64,000 nt of DNA from RPQJ01 sp963793005 (GTDB taxonomy: Bacteria; Pseudomonadota; Gammaproteobacteria; Steroidobacterales; Steroidobacteraceae), in assembly GCA_963793005.1 (NCBI GenBank), contig CAWBYP010000002.1:744001-808000 (forward strand), read 5' to 3'. A program made the translations under genes and the position numbers. Under the pieces are notes generated by a model. That model was not told the DNA's origin. It saw only the letters and a list, made by a program, of their open reading frames with translations, and searched no databases. Each line of letters opens with the position of its first letter. Position 1 is the first letter of the stretch. Shown piece after piece: positions 9,770 to 18,450 of the stretch.

Positions 9770-10282
9770 TCAGGGACTGCTATCCGTCCCGGCAGGTTCT
9801 GCCAGCGCGAGCTTCAGCACCAGCGCATCCTCGCGCCCCTGCGCGGCCTGGTAGTAGCCCCTGCGCAGGCCGACCTGCACGAAGCCGACCGACTGGTAGA
9901 GCGATATCGCGAGCGTGTTGGTAGGCCGGACTTCGAGGAATGCGTCGCCGACGCCGGCCTCCCGTACCCGCTCGAGCAGCAGCTTGAGCATCTGCCTGCC
10001 CACGCCCCGTCCGCGCAGGTCGTCCCGCACGCACAGGTTGAGGATGTGGGCCTCACCGGCCCCCATGGCAACGATCCCGTAGGCAACGACCTGGCCATCC
10101 AGCTCGGCGACCCTGCACAGGTAACCGACCCTGACGCAGTCTCTAAATATCCCCTCGCTCCACGGAAACGGATAGGCGGCGCGTTCGAGGACCCCCACTG
10201 CCGTCACGTCCCCGGGCGTCATTGCGCGGAACTTCACCAGCTGCGGGCGTCTCCGCGGCGCATCCGCGCCTGCGGCACTCAC
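9770..10282 (-). CDS. rimI: Ribosomal protein S18-alanine N-acetyltransferase
   Basis: GNAT-fold acetyltransferase of 170 residues that modifies the N-terminal alanine of ribosomal protein S18. The acetyl-CoA pyrophosphate loop appears as VRDDLRGRGVGRQML, followed by the conserved C-terminal LEVRPTNTLAISLYQSVGF. The first 20 residues (to FRAMTPGD) are an extension, so the true start may be later. The GTG start overlaps the stop of the upstream uracil-DNA glycosylase gene by four bases, indicating translational coupling. Confidence 0.92.
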   Translation of the reverse strand: MSAAGADAPRRRPQLVKFRAMTPGDVTAVGVLERAAYPFPWSEGIFRDCVRVGYLCRVAELDGQVVAYGIVAMGAGEAHILNLCVRDDLRGRGVGRQMLKLLLERVREAGVGDAFLEVRPTNTLAISLYQSVGFVQVGLRRGYYQAAQGREDALVLKLALAEPAGTDSSP

Positions 10283-11076
10283 GACAGCACCTGCTCGCCT
10301 CGCTCGAGACGCTGGAACACGCGCTTCGCCTGGATCAAGTCGAGCCAGGCCTTGCGCTTCTCTGCAGGACTCCTGAGCAGGTAGGCCGGGTGGTAGATCA
10401 CCATCAGCGGACGTTGCCGGGCGCCGAGGCCGTGCACGCGACCACGGAGCTTCGCGAGCGCAGCGTCCGTCTCGAGCAGCGTCTGCGCCGCGACCCTGCC
10501 CACGGCCACGATCAGCGCCGGATCGACCAGTTCAATCTGGCGCTCCAGGTAACCACGGCAGGTGCGCGCTTCCTCGGGCCGCGGGTCGCGGTTCCCCGGT
10601 GGACGGCACTTGAGCACGTTCGCGATGTAGACATCCTCGCGCCTGAGCCCGAGGGCCCTCAGCATCGAGGTCAGCAGTTGCCCGGCGCGACCGACGAAAG
10701 GCTCGCCTTGTCGGTCCTCTTCGGCACCCGGTGCTTCGCCGATGAACATCCAGCGCGCCGCGCGACTGCCGACACCGAACACGGTCTGGGTGCGCGTGGA
10801 ATGCAGGGCACAGCGTTCACAGGCCGACACGGCCGCGCCGAGCGCCTCCCAGTCAAGTGCTTCGCTGCCAGTAGACGGGCCATCCGGCGCCGCGGCGGTC
10901 CGGTCGCCGCCGACCGCCGTCGCTGCTGCTGCGCCCACGGCCGCATCCGGTGAGTCGTCTCCCGAGACAGCGTCTCGTGCAATGACCCCCGCAACGGCTG
11001 GCTTCGGTGCAAGCCCGCGGCGGACGTACACGTCGATGCCCAGTGCCTCGAGGTAAGCCGCCTGGCGAGCGTCCAC
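10279..11076 (-). CDS. Family 4 uracil-DNA glycosylase (Fe-S type)
   Basis: Removes uracil from DNA. The glycosylase core has the motif GEAPGAEEDRQGEPFVGRAG and the distal HPAYLLRSP. Four cysteines (CERC, then KCRPPG and ARTC) are spaced to bind a 4Fe-4S cluster, as in family 4 enzymes. The N-terminal 25 residues (DARQAAYLEALGIDVYVRRG) match the gammaproteobacterial form. They are joined to the core by a low-complexity Ala-rich linker of roughly 60 residues. Several GTG codons near 11076-11079 could start it; upstream reading belongs to pssA in another frame. Confidence 0.9.
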   Translation of the reverse strand: MDARQAAYLEALGIDVYVRRGLAPKPAVAGVIARDAVSGDDSPDAAVGAAAATAVGGDRTAAAPDGPSTGSEALDWEALGAAVSACERCALHSTRTQTVFGVGSRAARWMFIGEAPGAEEDRQGEPFVGRAGQLLTSMLRALGLRREDVYIANVLKCRPPGNRDPRPEEARTCRGYLERQIELVDPALIVAVGRVAAQTLLETDAALAKLRGRVHGLGARQRPLMVIYHPAYLLRSPAEKRKAWLDLIQAKRVFQRLERGEQVLS

Positions 11077-11090
11077 CACTTCGTGACCCG

Positions 11091-11900
11091 CTACTTTTTC
11101 TTCCCGGCGCCGGCCTGCGCGGCGCCGCGGCGACCACGCGCGAGCCGGTGCCAGGCCCACAACAGCGGACCGGACAGCGCATAGAGCCCGAACAGGCCGA
11201 ACAGCATCTCCGGCGGACTCGAGCCCACCAGCATGAAGGCGAGCGGGACCAGCACCAGCAGCGCGAACGGGACTCGACGGTTCAGGTTGAAGTCCTTGCC
11301 GCTCAGGTAGGGAAAGCGGCTGATCATCAGGCTGCCCGCCACCGACGCGACGACGAACGCCAGCACCAGCGCACGCAGCCCTTCTCGCTGCAGGTCGTTC
11401 AGCATCCAGACGAAGCCCGCGAGCAGCGCGGCCCCCGACGGGCTTGGCAGTCCCTCGAAATAGCGCTTGTCGGCGGTGGCCGAGCGCGCATTGAATCGCG
11501 CCAGGCGGAACGCCGCACAGGCCGTGTAGAAGAAGGTCGCCAGCCATCCGATCCGTCCCCACACGGCACCGTACTCGGCAATGCGGACCACGCCCCACTG
11601 GTAGGCCGCGACACCCGGCGCGACACCGAACGCGACCATGTCGGACAGGCTGTCGAACTCCTTGCCGAACTCGCTCTGGGTATTGGTCCAGCGCGCGATC
11701 CGGCCATCCAGCCCGTCGCAGACGAGCGCGACGAAGATCGCAATGCCGGCACGATCGAAATTGCCGTCCGTCGCCGCCACGATCGCGTAGAAACCCGAGA
11801 ACAGGACCGCAGTCGTGAACAGGTTGGGCAGCAGGTAGATGCCTCGGCTGCGCGGCCGCTTGGCGGGCGCGCCGGGAGTTCCAGTGGATTCGGTGGTCAT
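11091..11900 (-). CDS. pssA: CDP-diacylglycerol-serine O-phosphatidyltransferase
   Basis: Integral membrane enzyme making phosphatidylserine, the precursor of phosphatidylethanolamine. The CDP-alcohol phosphotransferase motif DG-x2-AR-x8-G-x3-D-x3-D is visible as DGLDGRIAR to EFGKEFDSLSD. About six to eight hydrophobic segments follow, and the tail is basic and ends in KKK. The start at MTTESTG was chosen because residues upstream of it are not conserved in the family. It lies upstream of the uracil-DNA glycosylase gene in the same direction. Confidence 0.92.
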   Translation of the reverse strand: MTTESTGTPGAPAKRPRSRGIYLLPNLFTTAVLFSGFYAIVAATDGNFDRAGIAIFVALVCDGLDGRIARWTNTQSEFGKEFDSLSDMVAFGVAPGVAAYQWGVVRIAEYGAVWGRIGWLATFFYTACAAFRLARFNARSATADKRYFEGLPSPSGAALLAGFVWMLNDLQREGLRALVLAFVVASVAGSLMISRFPYLSGKDFNLNRRVPFALLVLVPLAFMLVGSSPPEMLFGLFGLYALSGPLLWAWHRLARGRRGAAQAGAGKKK

Positions 11901-11994
11901 GTTCACCCAGGCGGTGTGGCTGGGGTCATCATAGGTAGAGCGCGGCGCCCGCACAACGAGAAGCTGCCGCCGCGAATGGGTCCGGCGCCTGCTC

Positions 11995-12003
11995 TGCTAG
12001 AAT
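11995..12003 (+). promoter_or_regulatory. Extended -10 promoter of proS
   Basis: TGCTAGAAT reads as an extended -10 (TG-n-TAGAAT) 37 bases before the proS start. No good -35 is visible, which is acceptable for extended -10 promoters. The hexamer is followed by a CCCG stretch resembling the other putative promoters in the window. Confidence 0.5.
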
Positions 12004-12040
12004 TCCCGGTCGCGCGGCCACCCCCTGCACCGGTACCAAA

Positions 12041-13774
12041 ATGCGACTTTCGACTTACCCGATCAATACCTTGCGGGACGTACCCGCCGACGCGGAGGTC
12101 GTCAGCCACCAGCTGATGCTCCGGGCGGGACTCATCCGCCGCCTTGCCGCGGGCATGTACACCTGGCTGCCGCTCGGCCTGCGGGTGCTGCGCAAGGTCG
12201 AGGCCATCGTGCGCGAGGAGATGAATCGTGCCGGGGCAATCGAACTGCTGATGCCCACCGTGCAGCCTGCGGAGCTGTGGCAGGAGTCCGGCCGCTGGGA
12301 CCAGTTCGGCCCCGAGCTGCTTCGCATCCGGGACCGCCACGACCGCTCGTTCTGCTTCGGCCCGACTCACGAGGAAGTGATAACCGACCTCGCGCGGCGG
12401 GAGCTGAAGAGCTACCGGCAGCTGCCGGTCAATTTCTACCAGATCCAGACCAAGTTTCGCGACGAGATCCGGCCGCGGTTCGGCGTGATGCGCGCGCGCG
12501 AATTCACGATGAAGGATGCGTACTCCTTCCACCTCGACGCCGCCTCGCTCGAGCAGGGATACCAGGCGATGCACGAGGCGTACACGCGCATTTTCTCGCG
12601 CATGAACCTGCGTTTCCGGGCCGTGCGTGCCGACACCGGGAGCATCGGCGGCAATGCGTCGCAGGAATTCCACGTGCTCGCCGACTCCGGCGAGGATGCC
12701 ATTGTTTTCTCGGACGCCGACGACTACGCAGCCAACCTGGAGATGGCCGAGGCCATGCCGCCCTCCCAACCCCGCCCGGCACCGGCTGCGGCGCTGGCGA
12801 AGGTGTCGACCCCGGGTACCAGGACGATTGCCGAGCTCACGGCATTCCTCGGCGTCGAGGCTTCGTCATGCCTCAAGACGCTGCTGGTGGAGGCCAGCGG
12901 CGGCGGCGTCGTTGCGCTGGTCGTGCGCGGCGACCACGAGTTGAACGCCGTCAAGGCGCAGAAGCTTCCCGGCGTCGCCTCGCCGCTCCGCATGGCCACG
13001 CCCGAGCAGGTGCGCGCCGCCACGGGCTGTGAAGCCGGGTACATCGGACCGCTGGCGCTCGCAAGCGACGCCGGGGTGCCGGTCACCGTGTACGCGGACC
13101 ACGCAGCGGCGAACGTGGCCGACTTTGTCTGCGGTGCCAACGAACGCGATGCGCACCTTACAGGCGTGAACTGGGGTCGCGACCTTCCGGAGCCGCAGGT
13201 GGTGGACATTCGCAACGTAGTGGCCGGCGACCCGAGCCCCTCGGGGCATGGCCGTCTCGACATCGCCCGCGGGATCGAGGTCGGTCACATCTTCCAGCTC
13301 GGATGCAAGTACAGCGCAGCCATGAAGGCCGAGGTCCTCGACGAATCGGGCAAGTCCGTGACCATGTTCATGGGCTGCTACGGCATCGGTGTGACGCGCG
13401 TCGTGGCGGCGGCCATCGAACAGAACCACGATGAACGCGGTATCGTCTGGCCGGAACCGATCGCACCATTCCACGTGTCGCTGATCCCGATCAACCTGCA
13501 GAAATCCGAGCGCGTCCGCGAGACGTCCGAGCGGCTCTACGTCGAGCTGCAGGCGGCCGGCCTCGAGGTGCTGTTCGACGATCGCGACGCGCGCCCCGGC
13601 GTGAAGTTCGCCGACGACGAACTCGTCGGCATCCCGCATCGCGTCGTCATCGGCGACAAGGGACTCGAGCGCGGCGTGCTCGAGTACAAGCCGCGCTCGG
13701 GCGATGGCGCCTGTGACGTGCCGCTCGACTCGATCGTCGAGTTCCTCAGGGAGCGCACGCGCGGGCGGCATTGA
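12041..13774 (+). CDS. proS: Prolyl-tRNA synthetase
   Basis: Class II aminoacyl-tRNA synthetase of 577 residues, bacterial type. It starts MRLSTYPINTLRDVPADAEV, and motif 2 lies in RDEIRPRFGVMRAREFTMKD. An inserted YbaK-like editing domain occupies about residues 225-400. The catalytic region resumes at EVGHIFQLGCKYSAAM and FMGCYGIGVTR, and the C-terminal anticodon-binding domain ends it. The lytic transglycosylase gene begins one base after its stop. Confidence 0.97.
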   Translation: MRLSTYPINTLRDVPADAEVVSHQLMLRAGLIRRLAAGMYTWLPLGLRVLRKVEAIVREEMNRAGAIELLMPTVQPAELWQESGRWDQFGPELLRIRDRHDRSFCFGPTHEEVITDLARRELKSYRQLPVNFYQIQTKFRDEIRPRFGVMRAREFTMKDAYSFHLDAASLEQGYQAMHEAYTRIFSRMNLRFRAVRADTGSIGGNASQEFHVLADSGEDAIVFSDADDYAANLEMAEAMPPSQPRPAPAAALAKVSTPGTRTIAELTAFLGVEASSCLKTLLVEASGGGVVALVVRGDHELNAVKAQKLPGVASPLRMATPEQVRAATGCEAGYIGPLALASDAGVPVTVYADHAAANVADFVCGANERDAHLTGVNWGRDLPEPQVVDIRNVVAGDPSPSGHGRLDIARGIEVGHIFQLGCKYSAAMKAEVLDESGKSVTMFMGCYGIGVTRVVAAAIEQNHDERGIVWPEPIAPFHVSLIPINLQKSERVRETSERLYVELQAAGLEVLFDDRDARPGVKFADDELVGIPHRVVIGDKGLERGVLEYKPRSGDGACDVPLDSIVEFLRERTRGRH

Positions 13775-13775
13775 G

Positions 13776-14354
13776 ATGCGCACAACGGTGCCACTGCTCG
13801 CACTGCTCACGCTGCTCGCGGCACTTCCCGCTGGCGCGGCGCGCGCGGATCGGCAGATGGACCCGGAGCTGCGCGGCGTGATCTCCGAGGCACTCAAGCC
13901 CTCGGAGTGCTTCGAGGACCGCTACGAGCAGGCCGTCTGGGTCGCCTACATGGAACCGCGCCTCGGCCGCTACGTGAAAGACCAGCGCGAGCGCGACCAG
14001 ATCCTGCACCATGTGCACTGCGAGGCGCGGCGGGTGGACATTCCGCCAGAACTCGTGCTCGCCGTCATGGACGTGGAGAGCCGCTTCGACCGCTACGCGG
14101 TTTCCTCGGCCGGTGCCGTCGGGCTCATGCAGGTCATGCCGTTCTGGCCGCGGGAACTCGGCATGAGCAACGAACAACTGGTGCGAATCGGCGACAACGT
14201 GCGCATGGGAACCACGATCCTCGGCTACTACCTGCGCAAGGAACGCGGCAACTACCAGCGCGCGCTGCAGCGTTACAACGGAAGCCTGGGGCGGCCGGAC
14301 TACTCGGACCTGGTGATCGACCGGCTGGTCTCACGGTGGCGCTACGCGCACTGA
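13776..14354 (+). CDS. Lytic transglycosylase, SLT domain
   Basis: Secreted murein lyase of 192 residues. The signal peptide is MRTTVPLLALLTLLAALPAGAARA. The catalytic SLT motif ESRFDRYAVSSAGAVGLMQV (about residue 105) includes the glutamate expected to act as general acid, and a YNGS motif lies near the C-terminus. It probably cleaves peptidoglycan between MurNAc and GlcNAc in the periplasm. The start was chosen for the clear signal peptide and the close spacing to proS. Confidence 0.92.
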   Translation: MRTTVPLLALLTLLAALPAGAARADRQMDPELRGVISEALKPSECFEDRYEQAVWVAYMEPRLGRYVKDQRERDQILHHVHCEARRVDIPPELVLAVMDVESRFDRYAVSSAGAVGLMQVMPFWPRELGMSNEQLVRIGDNVRMGTTILGYYLRKERGNYQRALQRYNGSLGRPDYSDLVIDRLVSRWRYAH

Positions 14355-14363
14355 ACCGGGCCG

Positions 14364-14651
14364 TCAGGCGGTGTGGAATCCAGTGGGCCGGTCGCCTGGA
14401 TCGGACAGACAGGCTTCCTCGGTCTCGACGGCCGTGACCTGCGACGCCGGCGACCCCTGCCACAACCAGTCACAGAGCGCGGCCACCGCCGTCGGGCACC
14501 CACAGGCCAGCACTTCGACCCGGCCATCCGCCAGGTTCCGGGCATGCCCGGTTACGCCAAGTTCGATTGCGCGCTGGCGGGTGCTGGCCCGATAGAAGAC
14601 GCCCTGCACGCGCCCGGCCACCAGACAACGGCGCGCGATCCATTCGCTCAT
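14364..14651 (-). CDS. Acylphosphatase
   Basis: A 95-residue acylphosphatase that hydrolyses carboxyl-phosphate bonds. The signature VAGRVQGVFYRAST contains the catalytic Arg, and ARNLADGRVEVLACG contains the conserved Asn. The start at MSEWIARRCLVAG gives the normal family length; the longer open frame upstream overlaps the lipoprotein gene and is not supported. It is convergent with the transglycosylase gene, with only nine bases between stops. Confidence 0.9.
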   Translation of the reverse strand: MSEWIARRCLVAGRVQGVFYRASTRQRAIELGVTGHARNLADGRVEVLACGCPTAVAALCDWLWQGSPASQVTAVETEEACLSDPGDRPTGFHTA

Positions 14652-14658
14652 GCGGGGT

Positions 14659-15015
14659 CTAGGGGTTTGGTTCCAGGACCGGGTCCGGAGCCGTCGACGG
14701 CGCCTTTGCAGGCGCCTGGGCCTCCTCGGCCAGTTTGCGCGCCTGTATGGCCTTGTCACGGGCCAGGTCGGCTTCGTCGCGCGCCGTCCGGTAGTCGCCC
14801 TGGCTCGAATGCGACTTGGCACTCAAGAGGAGTTTCTGCGCGTCGGCCAGCGTCTCCGGAGCGTACCGCTCCGCGCCTGCCTTCTCGGCCGCCACGATGG
14901 CCTGGCGCGCGTTGCTCATTTCCTGCACTGGCCAGCCCGCACAGCCGGACGCCAGCGCCGCACCGAGCAGTGCGACCGCGAGGAATGGCAGGTCGAGGAT
15001 GCGTCGCAGGTTCAT
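14659..15015 (-). CDS. DUF4398 lipoprotein
   Basis: A 118-residue predicted lipoprotein with signal peptide MNLRRILDLPFLAVALLGAA and lipobox LASGC, the Cys being near residue 25. The mature part is an amphipathic helix rich in Ala, Lys and Glu (AIVAAEKAGAERYAPETLAD, then KLLLSAKSHSSQG and DEADLARDKAIQARKLAEEA), as in DUF4398 proteins, followed by a Pro/Ala tail. Residue +2 after Cys is Ala, so outer-membrane sorting is likely. Function unknown. It lies seven bases upstream of the acylphosphatase gene. Confidence 0.85.
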   Translation of the reverse strand: MNLRRILDLPFLAVALLGAALASGCAGWPVQEMSNARQAIVAAEKAGAERYAPETLADAQKLLLSAKSHSSQGDYRTARDEADLARDKAIQARKLAEEAQAPAKAPSTAPDPVLEPNP

Positions 15016-15080
15016 GGTTCGCTGTAGGCTGGAAAATGCACGCTAGCAACTGCACCCTGTACCGTCAAGGCTGCGGGACC

Positions 15081-15086
15081 TAGAAT
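15081..15086 (+). promoter_or_regulatory. Putative -10 element of the wrbA-like gene
   Basis: TAGAAT is followed by CCGCGCG, 30 bases before the wrbA-like start. A weak -35 (TGTACC at 15058) sits 17 bases upstream. Called from the match to the proS element. Confidence 0.4.
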
Positions 15087-15115
15087 CCGCGCGCGCCAAC
15101 CGGGAAGAATTTCTG

Positions 15116-15718
15116 ATGACCGAAGTGCTGATTCTCTACTATTCACGTAACGGCGGCACGGCCGAACTCGCGAGGCACGTCGCGCGCGGCGTCGAATCGG
15201 TCGCCGGCGCCCGCGCCAGGGTCCGGACGGTGCCGGCGGTATCGCCAGTGACCGAGGCAACCGAGCCGGCTGTGCCGGAGTCGGGTCCACCCTTTGCGAC
15301 GCACGACGATCTTCGCGAATGTGACGGACTTGCATTCGGCAGCCCGACTCGTTTCGGCAACATGGCGGCACCGCTGAAGTATTTCCTCGACGGTACCAGC
15401 GCGCTGTGGCTGAACGGCGCACTCGACCGCAAGCCGGCCGGCGTCTTCACCTCGACCAGTTCAATCCACGGCGGGCAGGAATCGACGCTGCTGACGATGA
15501 TGATTCCGCTGCTGCACCATGGCATGTACCTGGTGGGCCTGCCGTTCACCGCCGAGGCCATGAATCGCACGCGCACCGGCGGTACGCCCTACGGAGCGAG
15601 CCATTTCGCAGCGGGCAAGAGCGACACCAGGCCGAGCGACGACGAGCGCGAGCTTGCGCAGCTGCTCGGGCGCCGCATCGCTGAAGCGGCCGTCGCACTG
15701 CGCCCGGTGCGCAGCTGA
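15116..15718 (+). CDS. wrbA: NAD(P)H:quinone oxidoreductase, WrbA family flavodoxin
   Basis: Flavodoxin-like protein of 200 residues. The FMN phosphate loop is YYSRNGGTAELA at the N-terminus. The WrbA family regions FGSPTRFGNMAAPLKYFLDG and TSTSSIHGGQESTLL follow, and the C-terminal GASHFAAG belongs to the same family. WrbA enzymes reduce quinones by two electrons in the cytosol. The call to the WrbA family is firm; the specific electron acceptor is not shown. It is followed three bases later by the DUF2069 gene. Confidence 0.9.
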   Translation: MTEVLILYYSRNGGTAELARHVARGVESVAGARARVRTVPAVSPVTEATEPAVPESGPPFATHDDLRECDGLAFGSPTRFGNMAAPLKYFLDGTSALWLNGALDRKPAGVFTSTSSIHGGQESTLLTMMIPLLHHGMYLVGLPFTAEAMNRTRTGGTPYGASHFAAGKSDTRPSDDERELAQLLGRRIAEAAVALRPVRS

Positions 15719-15721
15719 ACC

Positions 15722-16105
15722 ATGGCAGCCGGCAACGAACGACACCGCGTGCTCGCGCGACGCGTGGTCCTCGCCAGCCTGCTGCTGCTGGCGGTCGCGA
15801 GCATCGCGTGTGTCGTCGTCGGGTGGAGCGGAACGACATCGGCGATCCTGGCCGCCGCGCTGCTTCCGCCGCTGCTGCTTCCGCTCACCGGCATCGCCCG
15901 CGGCGAGCGCCGTACTTATGCCTGGGCGACGCTCTGCATCGTGCCGGCATTCGTCTACGGTCTTACGGAACTGGTTGCCAATCCGGGCGCGCGCCCGCTT
16001 GCGGCGCTGGTCCTTGGCGCGAGCCTGCTGCTGTTCTTCTCTCTGGTCGCCTACCTGCGCGTAACGCGGCCGCAGCCGGCTGCTCAGCCCCCGCCGATAC
16101 CCTGA
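15722..16105 (+). CDS. DUF2069 membrane protein
   Basis: Small membrane protein of 127 residues with four hydrophobic segments (VVLASLLLLAVASIACVVV; AILAAALLPPLLLPLTGI; WATLCIVPAFVYGLTELV; ALVLGASLLLFFSLVAYL). The pattern and the segment GIARGERRTYAWATLCIVP match DUF2069, a family of unknown function frequent beside wrbA in gammaproteobacteria. Its final 22 bases overlap the convergent hda gene. Confidence 0.85.
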   Translation: MAAGNERHRVLARRVVLASLLLLAVASIACVVVGWSGTTSAILAAALLPPLLLPLTGIARGERRTYAWATLCIVPAFVYGLTELVANPGARPLAALVLGASLLLFFSLVAYLRVTRPQPAAQPPPIP

Positions 16106-16782
16106 TCCTCGAGCGCCTGGCGGAGGAACGGTACGGTCAGGCGGCGCTGCGCGGCCAGCGACGCCTGGTCGAGTCTGTCCAGCACTGCGCACAGCGTGTG
16201 CATATCGCGCGGCAGCCGGTGGACCAGGTACAGGGCACTCTCGGCGGAAAGATCGAGACCGCGCCTCGCGGCGCGCAGTTGCAGTGCCTCGGCCTGCCCC
16301 GCATCGTCGAGTTCATGCAACTGGTGCACCGAACCGGCAAGCAGCCTCGATCGCAGGTCGGGCAGCTGGAATTCCACTGCGGCCGGCGGCTGCTCGGTCG
16401 CAATGCACAGGCTGGCGGGACCGTCCTGCATCAGCGTATGCAGCCTGAACATCGCATGGTTCCATGCCGCGTCCCGGGAGATTTCTTCCAGTCCATCGAG
16501 GCAGACAAGGTCGAGGTTTTCACAGCCTTCGAGCCATCCGGGCTCGGCACCGGCTGCCGGATCGAGGTAGCTTGCCGACCCGCCACGGTCGGCGGCAGAT
16601 GCGCAGGCAGCCTGCAGCAGGTGTGTCTTGCCCGTCCCGCGCCGGCCCCAGACCCACAGCACGCGCAAAGTGGAGCGACCTGCCCGCGACAGCAACTCGA
16701 CGACTTCGCCATTGCGACCCGCAACGAAGCTCTCGAACCTCGCGCCGTCCCGCAGCCCGACGCTGAGCGGCAGCTGCCTCAT
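16084..16782 (-). CDS. hda: DnaA regulatory inactivator Hda
   Basis: DnaA-related AAA+ protein of 232 residues without a DNA-binding domain. It starts MRQLPLSVGLRDGARFESFV. The P-loop is WGRRGTGKTHLLQAA, Walker B is LVCLDGLEEI, and the C-terminal lid is present. Hda with the loaded beta clamp stimulates ATP hydrolysis by DnaA and prevents re-initiation. The N-terminal QLPLSV fits the clamp-binding motif QL[SP]L. It lies five bases downstream of the phosphatidyltransferase gene. Confidence 0.93.
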   Translation of the reverse strand: MRQLPLSVGLRDGARFESFVAGRNGEVVELLSRAGRSTLRVLWVWGRRGTGKTHLLQAACASAADRGGSASYLDPAAGAEPGWLEGCENLDLVCLDGLEEISRDAAWNHAMFRLHTLMQDGPASLCIATEQPPAAVEFQLPDLRSRLLAGSVHQLHELDDAGQAEALQLRAARRGLDLSAESALYLVHRLPRDMHTLCAVLDRLDQASLAAQRRLTVPFLRQALEDQGIGGG

Positions 16783-16787
16783 CGCGC

Positions 16788-17351
16788 TCAGGCGGCCGGT
16801 GCCGTGCGCGCGGCAGACAGCGCGCGCCGCGAATACACCAGCACGTAGTCGATCCCGCTCACGGCGGTGGTCACGAACGCAAGTGCGCCGAGAACCGCGA
16901 TCGCCTGCCGTGAGGGCAAACCGTATGCGGCTTCCGCCACCACGGCGAGGCAGAACAGGATCTGGCAGAACGTATTCAACTTGCTCGGGCGAGTCGGCTG
17001 GCCATGAATCGGGCCGAGCAACACACGGTAGGCAATCGCGCCGAGAACGATCACCAGGTCACGCAGCAGCACAGTCGCGGTGAGCCACCACGGCGCGAGC
17101 TTCGCGAAGCTGAGGCAGATGAAGACAGTCACCAGCAACAGCTTGTCTGCAAGCGGGTCGAGGTGCTTGCCGAGTTCGGTGCTCCACCCGAAGTGCTTGG
17201 CCAGGAATCCATCGAGCCCGTCCGTGAACGCCGCGATCGCGAAGATCACCAGCACCATGGGGTAGTGGCCCATCATGATCCCGTGTGCCACCGGGTAGAC
17301 GAGCAGAATGCGCAACACGCACAGCAGGTTCGGCAGGAACCGCAGGCTCAT
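16788..17351 (-). CDS. CDP-alcohol phosphatidyltransferase (PgsA-like)
   Basis: Membrane enzyme of 187 residues. The CDP-alcohol phosphotransferase motif is DGLDGFLAKHFGWSTELGKH followed by LDPLADK. Four to five hydrophobic segments are visible. Family members include phosphatidylglycerophosphate synthase; the placement next to hda and a DUF2066 gene is seen in gammaproteobacteria, where it is often annotated as PgsA-like. The exact acceptor alcohol cannot be told from sequence alone. The start overlaps the stop of the DUF2066 gene by four bases. Confidence 0.88.
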   Translation of the reverse strand: MSLRFLPNLLCVLRILLVYPVAHGIMMGHYPMVLVIFAIAAFTDGLDGFLAKHFGWSTELGKHLDPLADKLLLVTVFICLSFAKLAPWWLTATVLLRDLVIVLGAIAYRVLLGPIHGQPTRPSKLNTFCQILFCLAVVAEAAYGLPSRQAIAVLGALAFVTTAVSGIDYVLVYSRRALSAARTAPAA

Positions 17352-18355
17352 GGCACGTAGTCGAAGTCAGGCGACCGCGCGCCTCCGCCCTCCGCGGCGG
17401 CCGCAGGCACCAGGTGTGTGTCGAGCGCGGCGATCCGGCGGAGCTGCTCGAGGTCCCCGCGCAGCGTGATATCGAGGCTGACCACCTTGCCCTCGAGTCC
17501 CGACACGCCGACGGAGCGCGCCAGGCTCAGGGACTCCAGGTAATCGACCAGACGGGCGTATGCCCGCACGTCTTCGATTCCACCGACGCGGATCGCGATC
17601 GTCGCGATGCCGCGGCTCGAGGCAGGCGCGTAGCGGGCGGCAAGCGAATCGGCGGCAATGTCGATCCCGTCCTGCAGGGTTCCATCCCCGCGTGCCGGGC
17701 GACCGCCCTCGGCGAAGACCCAGGCGACGGATCCGCCGGTCCCGGCACCGGCCAGCAGAGCCGTGCCGCCCCATTCGCCGGGCACGGCGCTGCCCTGGCC
17801 CGCGGCCAGGATTGCCCGCACCCGCTGCGCGTCGACCACCGATTGCGGCCAGGCGATCGGCAGGCCGCGCGCAAGTGCGGCGCGCTCGACCTCGGCCCGT
17901 TCTGGCACGCGGTCCGAGGCCATCACTGCACGCTGTCCTCCCGCAACCGAGGGTACGACCAGCAGCACCACCGTAACGGGCCGCTCCACCGGCCAGAAGG
18001 GCAACTGTGCCCGCTGCAGCAACCCATCCATCGCCTGGGCATCGAAACCCACCTTCAGCATGTGGTCGGCCGTAGTGGAGTATTGCTGGACGTATCGGGA
18101 CGGGTCGGCCGCCGCGGCTGCCACCGCCGGGTTCGAGCCCGCGTCGCGCTGGCCCGACGCACGCACCGCCGCCGAGCGCAGTGCGTCGCCGAAACCTGCA
18201 TCCCTGTCGGCCGCTGTCGTGCCGGCGAGCGGCACGACGGCCTGGTAAATGGACACCTCGGCACCGGCCGCCCACGACTGGGTCAGCAGGATGCAGCAGG
18301 CCAGGGCCCTGAGGGCCGGTCCGCCCTTGATGACGGTGCGTGATTGTCTGTGCAT
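17348..18355 (-). CDS. DUF2066 domain protein
   Basis: Protein of 335 residues with a signal peptide (ALRALACCILLTQSWAAGA) and a DUF2066 body beginning EVSIYQAVVPLAGTTAADRD. The family is periplasmic, found in gammaproteobacteria, and of unknown function. The start at MHRQSRTVIKGG was chosen over a start 20 codons upstream, because that extension crosses the purM promoter region. It probably heads a transcription unit with the phosphatidyltransferase and hda genes. Divergent from purM. Confidence 0.83.
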   Translation of the reverse strand: MHRQSRTVIKGGPALRALACCILLTQSWAAGAEVSIYQAVVPLAGTTAADRDAGFGDALRSAAVRASGQRDAGSNPAVAAAAADPSRYVQQYSTTADHMLKVGFDAQAMDGLLQRAQLPFWPVERPVTVVLLVVPSVAGGQRAVMASDRVPERAEVERAALARGLPIAWPQSVVDAQRVRAILAAGQGSAVPGEWGGTALLAGAGTGGSVAWVFAEGGRPARGDGTLQDGIDIAADSLAARYAPASSRGIATIAIRVGGIEDVRAYARLVDYLESLSLARSVGVSGLEGKVVSLDITLRGDLEQLRRIAALDTHLVPAAAAEGGGARSPDFDYVP

Positions 18356-18388
18356 TGGTCGGCGGGAGTTCGGCCTTGCCGGCGCACG

Positions 18389-18396
18389 TGTAAAAT
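18389..18396 (+). promoter_or_regulatory. Putative -10 element of purM
   Basis: TGTAAAAT gives the hexamer TAAAAT at 18391, 55 bases before purM, in the divergent gap between the DUF2066 gene and purM. No matching -35. Other regulation of pur genes (PurR operator) was not recognised. Confidence 0.35.
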
Positions 18397-18450
18397 ACCA
18401 CAGCCTCGACGACATCCGCGGGGCAGGACCGCCCCGCGGGAGACAACTCG